Origin: a virus
DNA: 23,121 nucleotides
Strand: one strand, 5' to 3'
Virus record (IMG/VR): IMGVR_UViG_3300033806_000109
Location: 1 to 23,121 of that record
In this document: positions 1 to 6,249 of the stretch, one piece after another
Position numbering within the stretch: the stretch's first letter is position 1
How the letters are laid out: each line of letters starts with the position of its first letter
Translations under genes and position numbers: made by a program
Notes under the pieces: generated by a model
Seen by the model: only the letters and a program-made list of their open reading frames with translations
Told to the model about the DNA's origin: nothing
Databases searched by the model: none

Positions 1-326
1 AGGTGGGGTCGCCCGTTCTGCACCTTGCCCCGCAAGGCATCGGCCAGCGCGTCAATGGCTAGTTGCTCGGGGCGGGCCTTCTTCGGGGCCTGTGGGGCCT
101 CCGGGGCGGGTTCCTGGGCCTGTTCCGGTTCGGTCTCGGATTCCCTCGGTTCCGGTTCCGGTTCCGTTTCCGGGATGTGGTGGGCTTCTCCGACGTCTAC
201 ACACGTGACGTGGACCCAGGCCATGGTCCCGCGGCGGGTATGGAGAACATGGGAGCGGGCGATTCTCTCTCCCACCGATACCGGGCCCCCGCATGCCCGG
301 CACGTTGTGTTCCATCGTGAGGTCAT
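1..326 (-). CDS. Zinc-finger-like protein, C-terminus off left edge
   Basis: Read on the minus strand from ATG at 326, this frame stays open to the window edge (108 codons). Residues C9-x2-C12 and H39-x2-C42 form a treble-clef or PARP-like zinc-binding pattern, with 'RGTMAWVHVTC' before the last Cys. A Glu/Pro-rich linker (about residues 54-80) follows, then a helical stretch rich in Ala, Leu and Lys. A GGGA-type ribosome site lies about 12 nt upstream. The finger-plus-linker layout resembles N-termini of some phage proteins whose large C-terminal domain (for example an AAA+ ATPase) follows, but that part is outside the window. Function is not assignable; the frame is favoured over the other minus-strand and plus-strand frames because it has the zinc ligands and a sensible start. 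Confidence 0.65.
   Translation of the reverse strand, partial: MTSRWNTTCRACGGPVSVGERIARSHVLHTRRGTMAWVHVTCVDVGEAHHIPETEPEPEPRESETEPEQAQEPAPEAPQAPKKARPEQLAIDALADALRGKVQNGRPH
148..171. repeat. GGTTCC hexanucleotide tandem repeat
   Basis: Three perfect GGTTCC units (148-165) and one degenerate unit (166-171). In the leftward gene they encode Glu-Pro repeats of the linker, so copy-number change would alter linker length without a frameshift. Confidence 0.7.
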
Positions 327-407
327 CGTGAGAGGTCCCTTTCTGTCCCGCGCGAGGCCTATCCAGGGATTGAGTGTGGAGGATTCAGCAAAGCAAGCAA
401 AGGGCAT

Positions 408-436
408 GCCATACACCTAACGGCGCGCCGTGTCAA
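408..436 (-). promoter_or_regulatory. Candidate leftward promoter with palindromic spacer
   Basis: On the minus strand TTGACA (436-431) is followed by a 17-base spacer and TATGGC (413-408), a perfect -35 with a weak -10. The spacer contains the 10-bp perfect palindrome CGGCGCGCCG (421-430), placed where a repressor would block polymerase. It sits about 80 bases upstream of the leftward gene at 326. Inference from consensus only. Confidence 0.35.
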
Positions 437-486
437 CGTGAATTCGTATAGTTAGGTTCTATCGAACACGTTTGTAGAAGATTAGA

Positions 487-507
487 AAGTGATGTAGAGT
501 GTCACTT
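487..507. repeat. Operator-like inverted repeat AAGTGA-9-TCACTT
   Basis: AAGTGA (487-492) and TCACTT (502-507) are perfect inverted half-sites with a 9-base spacer, about 15 bases centre to centre. This spacing suits a dimeric helix-turn-helix regulator. No protein can be assigned from sequence. Confidence 0.4.
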
Positions 508-570
508 GGCCGACAAAACGTGGCAAGTTGTGAATTCTAAAGTGGACTTAGATGACCGTATCTGTCACAT

Positions 571-597
571 CGCGATGCGTTATTTTTAACGCGATGC
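571..597. repeat. Hairpin GCGTTA/TAACGC with CGCGATGC direct repeats
   Basis: A perfect 6-bp stem with TTTT loop (577-592) is bracketed by two copies of CGCGATGC starting 19 bases apart (571 and 590). It lies upstream of the helix-turn-helix gene and may be a binding site or a small cruciform. Confidence 0.45.
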
Positions 598-660
598 ACT
601 AGTACCGAAGACTTACGCTTAGAGAATGAGAAAAATCAGGTTGACAGTGGCTCCGAGGTC

Positions 661-900
661 GTGATACCGGCATGGGGCATGGGTCCAACGTGGGTGGATT
701 ACGACGGGGCCGCGCGGTTGCTCGGGGTGAGTCCCTATACGGTGATCTCCTACTGCCGGCGCGGGCAACTTGCCTCGCGCGTCCAACGCTATCGATTCGG
801 GCGGTTCACGCGGGCCAAGCGGATGATCTCCGTGGCCAGTATTGCGGAATTTATCGCCCAACGGGCAGTGCCCAGGCGCCATGGCAAGACGCAAGGGTGA
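661..900 (+). CDS. Small helix-turn-helix (excisionase/MerR-like) protein
   Basis: 79 aa with a GTG start at 661 and AGG five bases upstream; ATG at 679 is an alternative. Residues about 10-60 look like a winged helix-turn-helix of the excisionase/MerR type: 'DYDGAARLLGVSPYTVISYC' is the recognition helix region, followed by an Arg-rich wing (RVQRYRFGRFTRAKRMI) and a helix ending near residue 70. Such proteins bind DNA as recombination directionality factors or small regulators. It is the first gene of the rightward run and overlaps the next gene by 20 bases, which suggests co-translation. A terminase small subunit with a similar fold is a less likely alternative. Confidence 0.65.
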   Translation: MIPAWGMGPTWVDYDGAARLLGVSPYTVISYCRRGQLASRVQRYRFGRFTRAKRMISVASIAEFIAQRAVPRRHGKTQG

Positions 901-1261
901 CGATACGCCGGAGCAGCGCGAGAGGGGAAGGGCTGAACGTCGGCGCCTCTGGGGCGTGAATTCTAAACTCGTGCTGGACCCCAAAGACGTTGACGCCTAC
1001 TCGGCTGATCCCGTGCAATCCCTCGAAGACCTACGAGGGGAAATACTCGCGAGGTTAAAGGCGATCCAGGAGTCAACCGACGATGACAAGTTGGCGGCCT
1101 CCATCGGAATCGCCATGCTAAAGCTCTCCTCCATGGGCGTGGGCAAGGGCGATGTGGCGTTACTGATCGAACGTGAGACGCGGCCGGACGTGAGCCATCT
1201 CTCGGACGCTCAGTTGGAGAAAATTGCCTCGCAAGGGCGGAAGAATGGCACGGGAACGTAA
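881..1261 (+). CDS. Hypothetical protein, basic N-terminus
   Basis: 126 aa from ATG 881, overlapping the helix-turn-helix gene. The first 23 residues are strongly basic; residues about 45-85 are predicted helical (LEDLRGEILARLKAIQES and KLAASIGIAMLKLSSMG), and the C-terminus contains HLSDAQLEKIASQG, a phrase also typical of terminase small subunits. The position upstream of the terminase is compatible with that role, but nearly 2.5 kb of other genes intervene, so it is only a suggestion. An upstream TTG at 842 would add 13 residues; ATG 881 is preferred. Confidence 0.6.
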   Translation: MARRKGDDTPEQRERGRAERRRLWGVNSKLVLDPKDVDAYSADPVQSLEDLRGEILARLKAIQESTDDDKLAASIGIAMLKLSSMGVGKGDVALLIERETRPDVSHLSDAQLEKIASQGRKNGTGT

Positions 1262-1550
1262 CAGCAAACGCCGTGCTTTCGCCGTGTTACAAGATGCACT
1301 TCGCAGAAGAGCTATTATGTTAAATTCGGGAACCGGTATAGACAACCCCCTGGACACGGGTCCCGCGGACCCGATGGGGGGGGCTCGCCGGTCGCACTCG
1401 CGCGAAAAACTTTTGGCTCTCTCCCCCGTTCATTCCTCACTTTTCGGTTGCCCCGTCCTCCTGGATCCCCGCCTCCAGTCTGACGTCGTAGAATTCCGTT
1501 CCACAGATGGAACAACGTTGTGCACCCTGACCAACGTGGGCCGGCCGTGA
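1245..1550 (+). CDS. Hypothetical protein, uncertain
   Basis: 101 aa from ATG 1245, with GGGCGGAAG directly upstream and a 17-base overlap with the preceding gene. The N-terminus is basic (ARERNSKRRAF). The middle is Gly/Pro-rich and has no recognised motif. It contains a G8 run at 1376-1383, so one sequencing indel would change the frame. Its stop overlaps a GTG start of the next gene (GTGA at 1547-1550), the main argument that it is translated. A minus-strand frame through 1437-1520 also looks partly protein-like, so the gene remains doubtful. Confidence 0.35.
   Translation: MARERNSKRRAFAVLQDALRRRAIMLNSGTGIDNPLDTGPADPMGGARRSHSREKLLALSPVHSSLFGCPVLLDPRLQSDVVEFRSTDGTTLCTLTNVGRP
1357..1373. 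repeat. Perfect GC hairpin CGGGTCC/GGACCCG
   Basis: A 7-bp perfect stem with a CGC loop lies inside the doubtful gene at 1245-1550. There is no following T tract, so it is not an intrinsic terminator of the usual form. It may be a binding site or a transcript structure. Confidence 0.4.
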
Positions 1551-1777
1551 GCTCCCCCCTCTCCCGCCGCTCCCGGAAATCGTGGCGAGCCCTCCCGCAG
1601 TACGGCGACGATCCCTTCTGGCGCGACTGCCCACAGAATTTCCAGTCGGTGCGCCTGCACTCCGACGACCCGATGGAGGCCGTGCGGCACACCGGTCCCG
1701 TACGGCATCTCACCCCGGCAGAATACTACGCCAGCACGCACACCAGGGGCGGCGCCTTCGTGAGGATCACGGCATGA
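1547..1777 (+). CDS. Hypothetical protein
   Basis: 76 aa from GTG 1547, overlapping the previous stop; GTG 1520 would add nine residues. The N-terminus is basic and the remainder is mixed and polar, for example YGDDPFWRDCPQNFQ and HLTPAEYYAS. No family is recognised. Its stop overlaps the ATG of the next gene (ATGA at 1774-1777), the coupling pattern seen throughout this run. Confidence 0.5.
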   Translation: MSSPLSRRSRKSWRALPQYGDDPFWRDCPQNFQSVRLHSDDPMEAVRHTGPVRHLTPAEYYASTHTRGGAFVRITA

Positions 1778-1983
1778 GCCGCGCCCGCGCCTCCCTCCTG
1801 GCCACCGTGCTGGACCGCCGGCGGACCGTGTGTAGCTTCACCCCGCAGGATGTGGCCCGCGCACCGTGGAAGAGGGCCTCCGCCGAGAGATTCTGGGAAA
1901 CCGTGGCCATCTGGCTGCACCGCGGGTACGGGGTGGCCATCGAAAGGAACGTCGGCGCATGGATGACGGGGACCGGAACGTGA
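1774..1983 (+). CDS. Hypothetical small protein
   Basis: 69 aa from ATG 1774, with GAGGA about eight bases upstream. The sequence is mixed basic/aromatic (RFWETVAIWLHRGYGVAIERN), most likely a small alpha/beta domain. It overlaps the preceding gene by four bases and the following gene by 25 bases. No recognised family; probably an early or accessory phage protein. Confidence 0.55.
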   Translation: MSRARASLLATVLDRRRTVCSFTPQDVARAPWKRASAERFWETVAIWLHRGYGVAIERNVGAWMTGTGT

Positions 1984-2246
1984 TCGAGCAGGCGACTCAG
2001 CCGGTGCAGGAGCGCCGGCACGGGGAGCAGCCCGGCGAGGTCCACCACTTCGTCCAGGCGTGTCCCATCTCGCACGATGGGGAGGATCTGGTGGCCGTGG
2101 TCCAGGGTATCTCCCGGGCGACCTGCGGGCACTGGGTGACGCGGCACCATCAGGCCCCGGACGGCCGGTGCATCGCCTGCGCGGTCCCCGGAGGGGCGGC
2201 CCGGGCGGAAGGGGTGGCCCCCACGCCGCAGGCTTGCTCAACGTAG
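1959..2246 (+). CDS. Hypothetical Cys/His-rich small protein
   Basis: 95 aa from ATG 1959, with AAAGGAA about nine bases upstream, which fixes the start over the longer frame from 1866. C56, H58, H63/H64 and C71-x2-C74 could bind zinc; an acidic/polar N-terminus precedes them. It is the last gene of the first rightward run; the following 220 bases are non-coding. No family recognised. Confidence 0.5.
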   Translation: MDDGDRNVIEQATQPVQERRHGEQPGEVHHFVQACPISHDGEDLVAVVQGISRATCGHWVTRHHQAPDGRCIACAVPGGAARAEGVAPTPQACST

Positions 2247-2294
2247 TCGCCGCGGCGCGCCCCGGAGCGAAAATCCCGTGGCGCCGCGTACCGA

Positions 2295-2325
2295 ATAGGG
2301 GGGGGTATTTATATATAGGGGGGGG
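2295..2325. repeat. Paired ATAGGGGGGGG elements, 20-base period
   Basis: Identical 11-base elements at 2295-2305 and 2315-2325, separated by TATTTATAT. The 20-base period is about two helical turns, so both G tracts face the same side of the DNA. Confidence 0.6.
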
Positions 2326-2448
2326 CGCTGCGCACTGCGTCATGCCCTCGTAAGAGAACGGATGTTCGTGCAAACATTGAGCGAAATGCTCTCATACTTT
2401 TGGCGTAGTCTTCCTCTAACCTCAGAGAATCACTGAGCGAAAGACTTT

Positions 2449-2461
2449 AACGCGGGGCGTT
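2449..2461. repeat. Inverted repeat AACGC-GGG-GCGTT at translation start
   Basis: A perfect 5-bp inverted repeat with a GGG centre ends five bases before ATG 2467. It covers the place where a ribosome site should be, so it could be an operator or a translational control hairpin. Confidence 0.4.
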
Positions 2462-2466
2462 AACTC

Positions 2467-2667
2467 ATGGAAGACGATTTCGAGGCGGAACGGATCTCCA
2501 CCAGGCTCTTGCCAGAGGTCGTGAAAGTCCCGATGCTGGACCGGCTCACGGGACGCTACCGGCTGGCCGTGATCGGTCCGGGGCTCGTCAACGTCGCGGC
2601 GTGCCCTGAACTCGCCCCGTACTGCATCAGCGCCGAGGTCGCGCGCCGCCTGGAGGCCATGGGATGA
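2467..2667 (+). CDS. Hypothetical small protein
   Basis: 66 aa from ATG 2467. The N-terminus is acidic (MEDDFEAER), followed by a likely beta-rich segment (RYRLAVIGPGLVNVAA) and a helical C-terminus. No family recognised. The ribosome site is weak or hidden in the inverted repeat at 2449-2461. It overlaps the next gene by four bases, so the two are probably co-translated. Confidence 0.5.
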   Translation: MEDDFEAERISTRLLPEVVKVPMLDRLTGRYRLAVIGPGLVNVAACPELAPYCISAEVARRLEAMG

Positions 2668-2951
2668 TGCCCTACCAGACCATCGAGCTCCTGCTGCTGG
2701 CCATCCTCACCGTGTTGCTGATCGAGGGGATTTACTGGCTACGCAAGATTGCGCACGCCATGCGCGACCTGGGGCCGGCCCTCGGGCCGTCGGACGGACC
2801 GCCCAGCCGGTGGGGCGAGGGGATCGTGCGGGCGCGCCGGGGCCTGGCCGGCTTCGGGCCCCCGTCGGGCTCCCACGTGCACGCCCCCTGGGGCCCCCCG
2901 GTGGAGGGGGTGACCGAGAAGAAACCTGAGCCCGAAGAGCCAGAGCCATAA
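2664..2951 (+). CDS. Small single-pass membrane protein
   Basis: 95 aa beginning Met-Met at 2664, with GGAGG eight bases upstream. Residues about 6-25 (TIELLLLAILTVLLIEGIYW) form one clear membrane helix; the rest is soluble, Pro/Gly-rich, and ends with an acidic Glu-Pro tail. One-helix phage proteins of this size include holin-like and spanin-like lysis proteins and membrane regulators, but no lysis gene is nearby and no specific motif is present, so function is open. Confidence 0.6.
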   Translation: MMPYQTIELLLLAILTVLLIEGIYWLRKIAHAMRDLGPALGPSDGPPSRWGEGIVRARRGLAGFGPPSGSHVHAPWGPPVEGVTEKKPEPEEPEP

Positions 2952-2972
2952 CCCTGCGAAAGGAGCGGGCGC

Positions 2973-3293
2973 ATGGGCGATTTCCGCATCGAGATCACGG
3001 CCATCGGAGGCCACGGGTGCCAGCGGGACCGCGGGGACGGCCAGAAGGTGCTGGGATGCCTGCGCGTGGGCTGCCCCGACTGTGAGACGCGGCGGTTCCT
3101 GCAGACGCTCCACCGGTTCGGGGTCTCGATCAAGGCGGCCGAGATCACCCACTGGCCGGGGGATCCCAACGAGGTCCGGGACGATCTGATGACGGCGATC
3201 CGGACGGGCACGTTCCCGGAGCATCCCTCGCGGCGGCCGGCCAAGCTGTCGTCGGAGCCCACGGCATCGAGCGAAGGGCGGGACCCGGCATGA
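2973..3293 (+). CDS. Conserved-looking phage protein with Cys motif
   Basis: 106 aa from ATG 2973, with a strong AAGGAG site. The N-terminal half holds 'AIGGHGCQRD' and 'GCPDCETRRF' (C16, C29, C34-x2-C37), a likely zinc site. The middle reads 'THWPGDPNEVRDDLMTAIRTG', a phrase I associate with small proteins near phage late genes, though I cannot name a family. Its stop overlaps the next start (ATGA). Function unknown. Confidence 0.6.
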   Translation: MGDFRIEITAIGGHGCQRDRGDGQKVLGCLRVGCPDCETRRFLQTLHRFGVSIKAAEITHWPGDPNEVRDDLMTAIRTGTFPEHPSRRPAKLSSEPTASSEGRDPA

Positions 3294-3469
3294 GTTACGG
3301 TCCCTGTGGAACGGGACAGCCCATGAGCGCGTGGCGGGACCCCGACCCCAACCGCCGCTGGCGCGAGACGGCGCAAGACACCGTGAACGCGGGCGAGCCC
3401 TTCCCCGAGGGCTTTGGGGCCTTGGACGTGGAGGCCGTGCAGCCGCAGCCCGAGCAGGAGGCGGCATGA
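3290..3469 (+). CDS. Hypothetical short protein
   Basis: 59 aa from ATG 3290, overlapping both neighbours by four bases. Polar, with Trp/Arg-rich (WRDPDPNRRWRET) and Glu/Gln/Pro-rich segments. An in-frame ATG at 3323 would give a shorter product. No family recognised; support comes mainly from the ATGA overlaps. Confidence 0.45.
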   Translation: MSYGPCGTGQPMSAWRDPDPNRRWRETAQDTVNAGEPFPEGFGALDVEAVQPQPEQEAA

Positions 3470-3747
3470 GCCAGGGCAACGGGGGCGACCGCACGGCCAT
3501 CGAGCGGCGCCGCGTGCGCATCTTGGTCAGCTACGAGTGGCTGGCCGGGCAGCTCAAGATCCCGACACAGGCGATCCGGACGGTCGTGAAGCCCCTGGAG
3601 CCGCGCTACCAGCAGCATCTCTTCGTGGAGATCGTCCTGCCCCAGGCGCCGGAGGTCCCCGAGGGCCAGCCCCCGCCCCTGGTGATGCTGGAGTATCCCG
3701 TGACGATGAAGCCGGTGCAGGACACCGGGATCGTGGTGCCGCAGTGA
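3466..3747 (+). CDS. Hypothetical protein upstream of terminase
   Basis: 93 aa from ATG 3466, with AGGAGG six bases upstream. The N-terminus is basic (AIERRRVRILVSYEWLAGQL); the rest alternates beta-like and Pro-rich segments (LVMLEYPVTMKPVQD). Its stop overlaps the GTG start of the terminase gene, so terminase expression is probably coupled to it. The position would suit a terminase small subunit, but no helix-turn-helix is visible. Unknown function. Confidence 0.55.
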   Translation: MSQGNGGDRTAIERRRVRILVSYEWLAGQLKIPTQAIRTVVKPLEPRYQQHLFVEIVLPQAPEVPEGQPPPLVMLEYPVTMKPVQDTGIVVPQ

Positions 3748-5576
3748 CGGCGGCCGTCAAGCCGGACGCGCTGCTGGCCGCCGTGAAGGCGGAGCAGTAT
3801 CGGCGCGACTTCCCCCGCTTCTGCCGGGAGCAGTTGAAGATCAAGCCCAAGCCGCGGCGGTCGTACAAGCCGACCGGCCGGGACGGCCAGATCGAAGAGC
3901 ACGTCGAGGCCATCGCCGTGGGCTCGCCGCCCGTGCCCTTCACGTTCAACCCCAGCCAGCAGCGCATGGAAGCGGCCGCCCAGGCGCAGCTCAAGAAGTG
4001 GGGCTGGATCCGCCAGGTCTGCCTGAAGTGCCGGCAGCCCGGGGGGAGCACGTACTGGGAGGCGCGGGGGTTCCACGTCGTCAGCTTGAACAAGAATTGC
4101 GCGATGCTGACGATTGCCCAAGATCCCGATACGACGGGGCATATTTTCGGGATCTCCCGCCTCTACTACGACTGCCTCGACCGGGATATCAAGCCCCTCG
4201 AGCGCTACAACTCGAAGAAAGAGCTGACGTTCGAGAACCCCGACGACAAGACGCGCGACCGCTATCCCGGCCTGCGCTCGCGGATCAGCTTCCAGACGGC
4301 CAAGAATATCCACTCCGGGACCGGGACCACCAACGTCGTCCTGCATCTCTCGGAGAGCGCGAAGTATGGCAGCTCGCGCGAGATGGCGGATCTTCTGTCG
4401 GCCTCGCTCCTGCCCTCGGTCCCCGATGCGCCGGGGACCATCATCGTCAACGAGAGCACGGCGCATACGTCGGGCGAGTGGTTCCACGAGCAGTGCGAGC
4501 GCGCGCAATCCGGGAAAGATATTTACGACTTCGTCTTCTGCCCGCCGCACATCCAGCCGGAGTACCAGCTCCCCATCCCCGACGACGAGGAATTCAGGCC
4601 GACGCGCGACGAGCGCCGGCTCATCAAGCATTTTCAGTGCTCCCTCGAATTCCTCCACTGGCGCCGCTATAAAATCCAGCAATTCGGGGGGGACTCCATC
4701 GCCGAGAGCCTGTTCAACCAGGAATACCCCCTGCGCCCGGAAGACGCCTGGATCAGCCTGGGCATGGGCGTGTTCGACGGGCGCATCTTGGAAGAGCTGC
4801 GGCGCGGCATCGTCCCGCCCAAGCAGGTCGCCGATATTTTCCCGGGCCCGAAGATGCTGGACAACCCGACGGGAGATCTCCGGGTGTGGGAGCCGCCTCT
4901 CCCGGGCGCGCAGTACGATATCGGGGTGGACACGGCCCAGGGGCTCGAATACGGCGACTTCTCGACCATGCAGGTCTTGCAGCGGGGGACGCGGGAGCAG
5001 GTGGCGGAATATCGCAGCCACGTCAACGCGGGCGACCTGGCGCCCCTCGTGTACGCCCTCGGGCAGTGGTACAACTGGGCGCACGTCGGCGTCGAGATCG
5101 ACGGCATCGGCTTTTATATCAACGACGCCCTGCAGAAGATGGGCTACCCCAACCTCTACGTCTGGCGCTACCGCGGCCGGGCCGTCCCGACCTTCTCGCA
5201 GCACTCGGGATGGGAGACGAGCAATAAAAGCAAGAAGCTCCTCGTCTCCACCACGCGGCACCTGCTCAATCACCGGCAGCTCCCGATCAAGTCCGAGCTC
5301 CTGCTCAACGAGATGCGGACCTTTCAAGTCGAGGCCACGGAGACGTCGGAGACCTATCGCGCCGCCCCGGGCAAGCACGACGATCTGGTCATGGCCCTGC
5401 TGATCGCGGCGCAGATTCAGGACGACGAGACCTTCGGCATGGCGATGCAAAGCCCCGAGGCAGCGGCCCCGAAGGGCTGGCAGGATCCGGCCACGACCGA
5501 CGACACGGACCTCGAGGAGCTCCGGGCTGTGCACGGGGCCGACCGGATGATCAAGGAATTGGCGGGGGTGAAGTGA
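3744..5576 (+). CDS. terL: Terminase large subunit
   Basis: 610 aa with a GTG start at 3744. This is the ATP-driven motor that cuts and packages phage DNA through the portal. The ATPase domain shows a Walker-A-like KCRQPGGST (95-103), a Walker-B-like segment VVLHLSESAKY (198-208) and a coupling motif NESTA (236-240). The RNase-H-like nuclease domain has D396 in IGVDTAQG, D405, E451 in VGVEIDG and D546/D547 in KHDDLVMAL, the expected metal-binding acids. The length is usual for the family. It overlaps the genes on both sides by one to four bases. A short acidic tail follows the nuclease domain. Confident family call; subtype (headful or cos) cannot be told. Confidence 0.93.
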   Translation: MTAAVKPDALLAAVKAEQYRRDFPRFCREQLKIKPKPRRSYKPTGRDGQIEEHVEAIAVGSPPVPFTFNPSQQRMEAAAQAQLKKWGWIRQVCLKCRQPGGSTYWEARGFHVVSLNKNCAMLTIAQDPDTTGHIFGISRLYYDCLDRDIKPLERYNSKKELTFENPDDKTRDRYPGLRSRISFQTAKNIHSGTGTTNVVLHLSESAKYGSSREMADLLSASLLPSVPDAPGTIIVNESTAHTSGEWFHEQCERAQSGKDIYDFVFCPPHIQPEYQLPIPDDEEFRPTRDERRLIKHFQCSLEFLHWRRYKIQQFGGDSIAESLFNQEYPLRPEDAWISLGMGVFDGRILEELRRGIVPPKQVADIFPGPKMLDNPTGDLRVWEPPLPGAQYDIGVDTAQGLEYGDFSTMQVLQRGTREQVAEYRSHVNAGDLAPLVYALGQWYNWAHVGVEIDGIGFYINDALQKMGYPNLYVWRYRGRAVPTFSQHSGWETSNKSKKLLVSTTRHLLNHRQLPIKSELLLNEMRTFQVEATETSETYRAAPGKHDDLVMALLIAAQIQDDETFGMAMQSPEAAAPKGWQDPATTDDTDLEELRAVHGADRMIKELAGVK

Positions 5577-6076
5577 TGGCGGAGTCCGAGATCGAGGACT
5601 TGGCCCGGACGTTCCACGCCGTCTATCAGGGCCAGGCGCGGCGCAACGCGGAGGCCGGTCACGAGAAGCCCCGGCATCCCGACGCCTACGACGACCTGCC
5701 GGAGCACGTGAAAGAGTACGACCGGGCGCTGGCCCGCTATGTCCTGGAGCAGTACGGCGGCCTGGAGGCGTCCGCCACGCGCGTCCTCGCCTGGCTCTCG
5801 GCCATCGACCCCACCTGGGCCGACCGCCTGCGCGTGCTGAAAGAAGAGCGCGGCTTCACCGAGCTCCAGGCCCTCGGGAGCTGCATCGCCTGGGTGTGTG
5901 ATAACGAGCAGCACATGGTCATCCCGAATCGCGACGAATTCCTGAGCGGGGCCACGGGAGCCCTGCCGCATCCCTGTCCCGTGTGCGATCACGAATTCAC
6001 GCCGTCGTACCCCGGCCAGCCGGTGTGCAGCAACGACTGCGCCGCGGCCTACTACGCGCAGGCGAAGGTCGGCTGA
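5576..6076 (+). CDS. Phage accessory protein with C-terminal zinc knuckle
   Basis: 166 aa from ATG 5576; GTG 5573 is adjacent. Residues 1-60 form a helical module (LARTFHAVYQGQARR, then YDDLPEHVKEYDRALARYVL) similar to small helical modules common in phage proteins. The C-terminal part carries CPVC (134-137) and CSNDC (151-155), a probable zinc site. It starts on the terminase stop (TGATG) after GGGGGTGA. Function unknown; late-operon position between terminase and portal suggests a role in packaging or head assembly. Confidence 0.65.
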   Translation: MAESEIEDLARTFHAVYQGQARRNAEAGHEKPRHPDAYDDLPEHVKEYDRALARYVLEQYGGLEASATRVLAWLSAIDPTWADRLRVLKEERGFTELQALGSCIAWVCDNEQHMVIPNRDEFLSGATGALPHPCPVCDHEFTPSYPGQPVCSNDCAAAYYAQAKVG

Positions 6077-6249
6077 TGCTCCAGGCGCTCTCGCCAGAGG
6101 ACGGTGCACAGAAAGCCGTGGAGCACTTCTGCGGCCCGCCGGGCCACAAGGAGCGGATCCGCGTGCTCCTCGCGCCGTCCTGGGCCTATGACTGGTGTTC
6201 GTCCTGCGGGCAGGCCTGGGCGGCTCGCACGGCCGCGGGGGAGTCCTGA
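6076..6249 (+). CDS. Short Cys-rich protein
   Basis: 57 aa from ATG 6076, overlapping the previous stop by one base and giving its own last base to the portal start. C19, H24 and C41-x2-C44 (WCSSCGQAW) look like a small zinc ribbon. No family recognised. The TGATG junctions on both sides are good evidence that it is translated. Confidence 0.55.
   Translation: MLQALSPEDGAQKAVEHFCGPPGHKERIRVLLAPSWAYDWCSSCGQAWAARTAAGES

Larger units (their letters stand above)
327..660. promoter_or_regulatory. AT-rich divergent intergenic control region
   Basis: No convincing gene is seen in these 334 bases between divergent genes, and the composition is clearly AT-richer than the flanks. It holds the AAGTGA/TCACTT inverted repeat (487-492 and 502-507), the GCGTTA-TTTT-TAACGC hairpin (577-592) flanked by a CGCGATGC direct repeat (571-578 and 590-597), and a TTGACA hexamer at 641-646. 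The layout is that of a phage switch or early-promoter region. Confidence 0.55.
2247..2466 (+). promoter_or_regulatory. Intergenic control region before the late-gene run
   Basis: No gene is seen here. The 220 bases contain two ATAGGGGGGGG elements exactly 20 bases apart around an AT-only stretch, two TGAGCGAAA repeats (2378-2386 and 2434-2442), and AACGC-GGG-GCGTT (2449-2461) just before the next ATG. No good sigma70-type promoter pair was found, so a phage-specific promoter or activator site is possible. Confidence 0.45.

Noticed and set aside
641-668. TTGACA (641-646) with GATACC 16 bases on as a rightward promoter
   Set aside because: The -10 matches only three positions and the predicted start falls inside the first gene, so it would need a leaderless start at ATG 679. 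Not listed as a promoter.
530-967. 12-base repeat GTGAATTCTAAA at 530-541 and 956-967
   Set aside because: Several exact 12-base repeats are expected by chance in 23 kb, and the second copy lies inside a coding region.
1437-1634. Minus-strand 65-codon frame ending in 'RCSICGTEFYDVRLEAGIQE'
   Set aside because: The Cys pair looks protein-like, but the upstream half is low-complexity, there is no second Cys pair, no good start, and it would oppose two plus-strand genes joined by a GTGA overlap. Kept as a doubt, not a feature.
3606-5534. Long minus-strand open frame (642 codons) opposite the terminase
   Set aside because: It is the high-GC antisense shadow of the terminase gene, with no domain pattern and no ribosome site; the plus-strand motifs are unambiguous.
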